From NCBI GenBank assembly GCA_003956705.1, contig QZCP01000268.1, positions 19,153-83,152 of the forward strand: a stretch of DNA of 64,000 bases, in the 5' to 3' direction. Positions 58,201-64,000 of this stretch are shown here, in pieces; position 1 is the stretch's first letter, and each line of letters starts with the position of its first letter. A model generated the notes under the pieces. It saw only the letters and a list, made by a program, of their open reading frames with translations. It ran no database searches and had not been told where the DNA came from. Source of the stretch: Brevipalpus yothersi. Taxonomy: Eukaryota > Arthropoda > Arachnida > Trombidiformes > Tenuipalpidae. The translations under genes were made by a program, and so were the position numbers.

Positions 58201-61200
58201 ATCTCACGCACGTAATATGCGAGGCTCTCTTCCTCAAGTCGAAGAGCTTCTGGACAAAGAGCTCGATCTTCTTTACAATGTTAGGGTAAGTGAAGTTCAC
58301 CATTTCTCCATCTCTTTTTCTCTTACAATTCACTTTCAGTGACTGATTTTTTGATTGATTCTACACTTTATCAGGAAAAACTAGTCAAGAATAGAATGAT
58401 TGTTGAAACTCTACTGGAAGGGCATTTAGGAATTACACGTGAATTGATTTATTTGACCTGGTCACTACCTGGATTCGAAAAGAATCATCTAGACTCATTT
58501 CCTCGTGAGACTTCATTATCCAAAGAGGGGAAGTACAAAAAAGAGTTAATCAAAGTATTAGTAGATGAATACATCTTCACAGCATCCAGAGCTATGGTAC
58601 TTCTTCAAAAATCATCTCATGTGATCTCTGATTCGCCCGAGAAGAGTCAAGATAATGAAGAGAGATCACCATTCGAAGAAGTCAATCCCATTTGTGTCTC
58701 TCCCGCTACTTTAACTGCCGCTTATGATTGCCTAGTCGCTCTCTGTACAGACAATGTTCCAAATCTAAGATACCTTAGCAGCAGTTTGATTCAAATGTAT
58801 CATTCAGAGTATGAGCTCTCTTTGACTGATTGGGAGTATCAACCTCCAATTGGTCCACGACCAGCGAAAGGATTTGTTGGACTAAAAAATGCGGGTGCAA
58901 CTTGTTACATGAATTCTGTCTTTCAGCAGGTATGTTTTCCTAACAAGTTATTCTTGATTTTTGCATGAGTCTCTCCAGTTTATGGAAAAATTTCCGTGAA
59001 CTATGTAGATTTATGCTAGACAAACGCTGAATCACCAGGCGTTGCCAAACGATAGAAATAATCTTCGTTAGGTGTCAAGTGATCTCTTACAAATTTTTCT
59101 AATTCTCTTGTCATGTCATTGCAGCTTTATATGATACCAGAGATTAGAGTTGGGATTCTGAATGTTGATGGAGCTGCCACTGATATAAATGAAGACTTTT
59201 CTGGTGAGGAAACTAGAGAAAGTAATATCAATGCCTGTGTTCCTGGTATTAATGATGATGATGATCGAAGAGGAGTGGAAGAGTCTCGGAAGGACTATAA
59301 TCTTGGAGTTCTTAAATACACTCAAGCTATCTTTGGACACTTAGCTTTGAGTAAGCTCCAGTATTATGTGCCTCGTGGGTTTTGGAAACACTTTAAGTAC
59401 GAATTTTTCTCATTACCTTCCACGTTATAGTCAAGTATATTCTTGGTATGCTGAAAACTAACCAAACTCTCAATCATCTTTTTTCCAGACTTTGGGGTGA
59501 ACCAGTTAATTTACGAGAGCAACACGATGCTTTAGAGTTTTTCAATAGCCTTGTAGATAGCATAGATGAGGCTCTCAAATCCTTAGGGAAGCCCTCTATC
59601 ATGACCAAAGTTCTGGGTGGCTCATTTGCTGATCAGAAAATTTGTAAAGAATGTCCTCATAGATACTCCAGAGAAGAGCCTTTCACTACTTTGAACATTG
59701 ATATCCGAAATCATAGTAATCTTCTTGACTCGTTGGAACAGTACGTCAAAGGTGATCTCTTGGAAGGTGCTAACGCTTATCACTGCGAAAAGTGTAATAG
59801 AAAAGTGGAAACAGTGAAAAGGTTATGCATCAAAAAGTTACCCACCGTCCTAGCTATTCAGTTGAAAAGATTCGATTATGATTTTGAACGCTCATGTGCC
59901 ATCAAGTTTAATGATTATTTCGAGTTCCCTCGTGCCCTAGATATGGAGCCTTACACTGTCAAAGGCCTAGCCAAAATCGAGGGTGAAATAATTGAGGAGG
60001 ATCTTGTTTGTGATGAATCAGATCCAACTCGAAGTGGTGCCTCATTGTGTACGAAATATGAGCTTTGTGGTATCGTTGTTCATAGTGGTCAAGCTAGCGG
60101 AGGGCATTACTATTCCTACATTTTGCATAAGGATATTGATAAAACAAGAAAGTGGTACAAATTTGACGATGGTGATGTGAGTGAGTGTAAGTTGGATGAT
60201 GACGAAGAGATGAAAGTGCAGTGTTATGGAGGTGAATATACTGGTGAAGTTTTTGATCACATGTTGAAAAGAATGTCATGCCGACGACAAAAACGATGGT
60301 GGAATGCCTATATTCTTTTATATCGGCGAACAGATACTCAAGAAGATGAAATGGCAATGCGACTTAATGAATTAACTCTACTAGAGTCTAATGTTGGCCA
60401 AGCTCGTTTCAAAATGCCCCTTGCGATTGAGCGAAGTGTTCAAAGACAGAATATTCGTTTCATGCACATGAAAACTCAATTCAGCCCTGAGTATTTCCAG
60501 TTTATGAAAAAACTTCTTAACACTAATGGTAGAGTTGTGTTGAATCATTGTCAAAAGAGTGACTCTCCAGCCGATGGTCAAGAAGAGAAATCTGGAAATA
60601 AAAAAGATGCCGAGGAAATCGCCAAGATTTGCACTATGCTGGCCTCCAAGTTTCTATTCCTGACTTGTTTCCATACGAAAAAAACCCTCAGGTATATTAC
60701 AATCTCGGTGAGTTATTGCCAGAATAAAACTAATTCCTTCATTTTTCTTCACAGGGGCTCTGCTTTTGATTGGGCAGAAATTTTGATACTCCATTTGAGT
60801 GCCTGTCCCGAAGTTAGAGCCTGGTTTGCTCACAATGAACTTTTCATGAAGCGCTATCGGTTTTGTGAATACCTACTTGACTGTCCTAATAGTGATGTGA
60901 GAAGTGCATTTGCTAAAATAATCGTTTTCCTTGGACATTTTGCTCTTCATGATGGTGATGTGAAAATTTCAGTCGATCTTTTCGGAGACAGTAAGTTGAT
61001 CTCGTATTTTTAAGCCTGTATTTTTGAATGTCTCCACGCAATCAAATCATCCATTGAGAATTCAACTCTTTCTCTCTTTTCATTGAAGGTCCCCCAATGA
61101 ATGCTGGTGTTTCTCTCTCCGATTACCTCCTCGAAGCCGTACTTTCATTGCTCAACAAAGAGGTGTCTGAAAATAGCAGACACTTCACTCAATACTTCAA

Positions 61201-62574
61201 TCTTTTCTACCAATACGCCTCAATCGGTGGATCTCAAGAAAGAGCTCAACTGTTGAATCTGAATGTGCCAGCCACTTTTATACTAGTTGCTATAGATGAC
61301 GGACCTGGACCACCGATCAAGTATCAGTACGCCGATTTTTCCAAACTGTATCAAGTCGTTAGTCTACTTGTTCGCTGCTGTGATGTTTCTTCCAAGTGTG
61401 TTTCTTTCTATAAAGATCAAGCTCCTCTCCCCAATCCCTATGGTTTCGAAGAAAACGGTACTTACTTGATGCCTATCCAAGCCCAAACTTATGAATATCT
61501 CTACAAACGAACAATTTATATAAAGAAAATAATTGATGACGCTAATACTTCCGAGGACACTGTTCAACTCCTACGATTTTGTTGCTGGGAAAATCCCAAC
61601 TTTTCTTCTACTGTTTTACAAGAGCTTCTTTGGAATATTGAATATACCTATGCTTATGAGCTAAGACCTCATTTAGATCTCACTTATCATATACTTATGA
61701 TTGCTGATTCATGGCAAGAAGCAAGAATAGTCAATGCTCTCAAAGGTAAATTGATTCTATTTTGCTCCCAATTTAAGTGTTGTTCAATTTTCTAAACCAT
61801 TTTTTTCCTCTCCTTTCAGGGCTCCAAGAGGGTAAAGATGGCCTTTTTGATATCATTCAGCGTAACAAGAGTCACTATCAGAAGAGAGCATACCAATGCA
61901 TCAAAATGCTGGTCAATTTGTTTTTGTTTTCCCCTGTAGCTGATGAGTTACTTCAAAACACTCCTGATTTGAAAAAGAAATGGATCTCAGCAGTTAATTG
62001 GTTGAATGAAGAATTGGAAAGACGCACAACATTTCAACAAGCGATCAACCAGTATGCGTATAATTGGTCACCACCAGCCCAGTCAAATGAAACTAGTAAC
62101 GGTTACTACCTAGAACGATCTAACAGTGCTAAACTGACTCTCGCAAAAGCTTTCAAACTATGTGAACAAGAAAAAGAAAATGAAGATCAAGACACCTCGG
62201 ATGATGTTGGGAGTCCACCGACATGTGATTTCGATTTCTCGTTTGGTCCCCCATCCGAGGCTCCACCTTCTTCTACACAGTTTTCCATAACATATCCAGT
62301 TCCTAACACATCTACTCCTGTTACTAATCCATCTTTATCATCTGGTCCTGATCAGCAGCCTCCTTCATCATCTGATCAGCTAGTACCAGCATCATCATCC
62401 CAGCCTCAACTTACTGATGAATCAGATTCAGCTGATCTCAAAGAAGCTTCTTCTGGTGTTCAAGAGAATGAATCAGAAGTAGGAGAATCAGAAGAATGGA
62501 CCGAAAAAGACAGTTCAAATTTGTCGCTTTACTCAGTGTCAAATTATTCCCGATTCTTCAAGAAAAAGTGTTGA
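52294..62574 (+). CDS. USP9X: USP9X / fat facets ubiquitin-specific protease
   Basis: Sixteen exons fit in phase: 52294-52857, 52955-53067, 53128-54631, 54852-55012, 55078-56418, 56506-56623, 56689-56826, 56885-57291, 57363-57959, 58024-58285, 58375-58929, 59125-59396, 59489-60691, 60755-60990, 61089-61745 and 61820-62574. They give about 2960 residues, somewhat longer than human USP9X (about 2570) and fly fat facets (about 2780). The N-terminus is acidic and disordered. Helical repeats fill the middle. The USP domain starts GLKNAGATCYMNS with catalytic Cys about 1912, and has a zinc-binding CxxC pair set (KICKEC, YHCEKC) and catalytic His about 2217 in GQASGGHYYSY. It removes ubiquitin from substrates in endocytosis, polarity and development. 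The C-terminal 150 residues are Ser/Pro/Glu-rich. AATAAA lies at 62749. The exact 5' start and last-exon end are the least certain parts. Confidence 0.95.
60692..60754 (+). other. Stop-free 63-bp intron in the USP9X catalytic region
   Basis: The donor AG|GTATAT and acceptor TTCACAG bracket a 63-bp segment (21 codons) with no stop in frame. Removing it restores the conserved FHTKK then RGSA junction, so it should normally be spliced. Confidence 0.8.
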
Positions 62575-64000
62575 AAAGCACTGAAAATTTCAGTCTATCG
62601 AATAGTGTATTTGAAACTCCATGCTCAAAGATTCGGTGCGTTTCGAATTATTCATATCGCTCAAGAGTGAATGCAAATGAGTGCAACAACGTTGTTGAGG
62701 TTACTTTTCAGCCCTAGAAACCTAACTTTGGTCTCATTGGCTAGCTTTAATAAATGTCCATGTCATCAGTATGTAGAGATGTATACCAATCAAAGCTAGT
62801 AATTATAATTGATAATTTTAAACTTTTGATTCTCATCTCTCTGATCAATTCCAGCTGGCTAATCGATAATAACAACAAAGAGATTGATACTACAGAAATT
62901 GAAGCGATTTATTTCACTCTTTCCTTCTCCCTAACCTCACCATTCACTCGAGCCTACCGTGATCATCTTAATTTTTCGAAAGTCTTCTCCAAGAAAATAG
63001 TTTATAGGACTATTTTGCTGATTGTTTTCTGCCTCCCAAATTTATGATCAGGAAAATTGTAGTCAAAAAATGTTATTTAAGTTTCAGCATAATCTCTTCT
63101 CTTAATTTGTTGATGTCATATTAAGACCCCCTATCCAAAGCAAGCTTAAACATTCAATGGGCAAAGAATATTATCATTGGTCTTTGATTACTTGCTCCCA
63201 ACTGATGATCACTGGTTATCATTCAAATCACTTAGTTTTTTTGCTTTCATAGTATTACAAATCGCATTGATTTGTTGATTCAGTGTTCGAGCAAACACTT
63301 TACGTGGTGAGATGATTACACTGATCATAGAAAAAATGTTGCTAAATATGAAAACATTTCTCTACACTTAATTCAACGTGATCATTCTGAAGTAAAATCG
63401 CAAAAAAACATTTTCAGTCTGAAGTGAATCCTGTTGCGATTTTGATGAATATTATACTATTTGTCAACATTCATCAAGCCTCTTCCATCAGGCTCATTCT
63501 GAGTAAATAACATTAATCATCATGGCCATCAAAATGTCCATGGAATGAATGATTTTCGAAAAAACATGAAAATTGACCTGAACATTTGCATATCAATTTC
63601 ATTCAATTTCTTATCATCTTGATTATTTTTTCCTCAAAATTTTTTTTTCTTTATCTCTCTCCCGTCATTACAGCAAATTTTTTCTTCTCTAAACTTATCC
63701 ATTTCTTCTTCATCTTTCCATAGTCGTTCATATTTCATGAGAAAAAGGTAACGTCATTCATAACAGCCGCAGATGATACCAATCTATTTGATTGCTGAGA
63801 TCATTTTCAGCTGAATATTTTGAGACTGTGTGAATTTTGCATTGCATGAATTCACAGAGAGAAGACAATTTATGAATGCTACTTGATTTTCCTTCTCTTA
63901 TGACTGTATACTAGATGCAATTGATCTGAAAGTATTCCAAATTATATGCATAAGAGTTTACGTTCATCGTTAAAATGACAAATAATGGAGGGGTTCTGAT
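62575..64000. other. 3' flank of USP9X and intergenic DNA to window end
   Basis: AATAAA at 62749-62754 marks the probable end of the USP9X transcript. The rest is AT-rich with no supportable gene. Confidence 0.6.
62749..62754 (+). promoter_or_regulatory. Candidate polyadenylation signal (AATAAA), USP9X
   Basis: The canonical hexamer lies 175 bp after the stop codon. Confidence 0.55.

Overview
The window is a nuclear contig from an animal, most likely an acariform mite. Genes have GT-AG introns, mostly 58-100 bp in the dense half. The protein set is metazoan (dishevelled, rotund/squeeze, p66/GATAD2, fat facets/USP9X, BCKDHA, VPS33A). The mite assignment is inference: it rests mainly on a soluble, bacterial-like UDP-glycosyltransferase with no C-terminal membrane anchor, the type expanded in mites, plus short introns and AT-rich DNA. 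I cannot name the species.

The window has two halves. From 1 to about 28.5 kb DNA is gene-poor and full of long (GA)n/(CT)n arrays, one interrupted by a 421-base assembly gap (14961-15381). It holds a six-finger rotund/squeeze transcription factor (3623-11127), an unrecognised secreted or membrane protein (12931-13542, minus), ATP synthase subunit g (21579-21980, minus) head-to-head with a tetraspanin-like gene (22517-23278), and the NuRD subunit p66/GATAD2 (25258-27700, minus). From about 29 kb to 62.6 kb genes are packed closely: dishevelled (29093-30717); AFG3L2-like m-AAA protease copy A (32140-34676); a UDP-glycosyltransferase (35190-36606); VPS33A (37173-39140, minus) head-to-head with a short URB1-like gene (39437-40597); AFG3L2 copy B (41069-43588); a small two-repeat orphan (43723-44304, minus); a DEAD-box helicase with a mitochondrial-type presequence (44619-46320); BCKDHA (46691-48150, minus); a DUSP14-like phosphatase (48698-49786); mitochondrial ribosomal protein mS31 (50106-51142); and the 16-exon USP9X/fat facets deubiquitinase (52294-62574).

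Several products act in mitochondria: both m-AAA proteases, ATP synthase g, BCKDHA, mS31 and probably the helicase. They are separate transcription units, partly in head-to-head pairs with 300-550 bp between start codons, so this is at most loose clustering. Dishevelled and rotund/squeeze are developmental regulators, USP9X controls protein stability, and VPS33A is a HOPS/CORVET tethering subunit.

The strongest unusual signal is the AFG3L2 pair. The two copies share intron positions and phases but differ clearly in their ends, while about 980 bp covering the AAA and protease core are nearly identical, which points to recent gene conversion. Other points are two stop-free introns of length 3n, a dishevelled with almost no C-terminal tail, a free-standing URB1 C-terminal-type protein, and two orphan proteins. 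I found no RNA genes, transposons with coding capacity, or CRISPR arrays. Exon coordinates come from reading splice sites and family conservation by eye.
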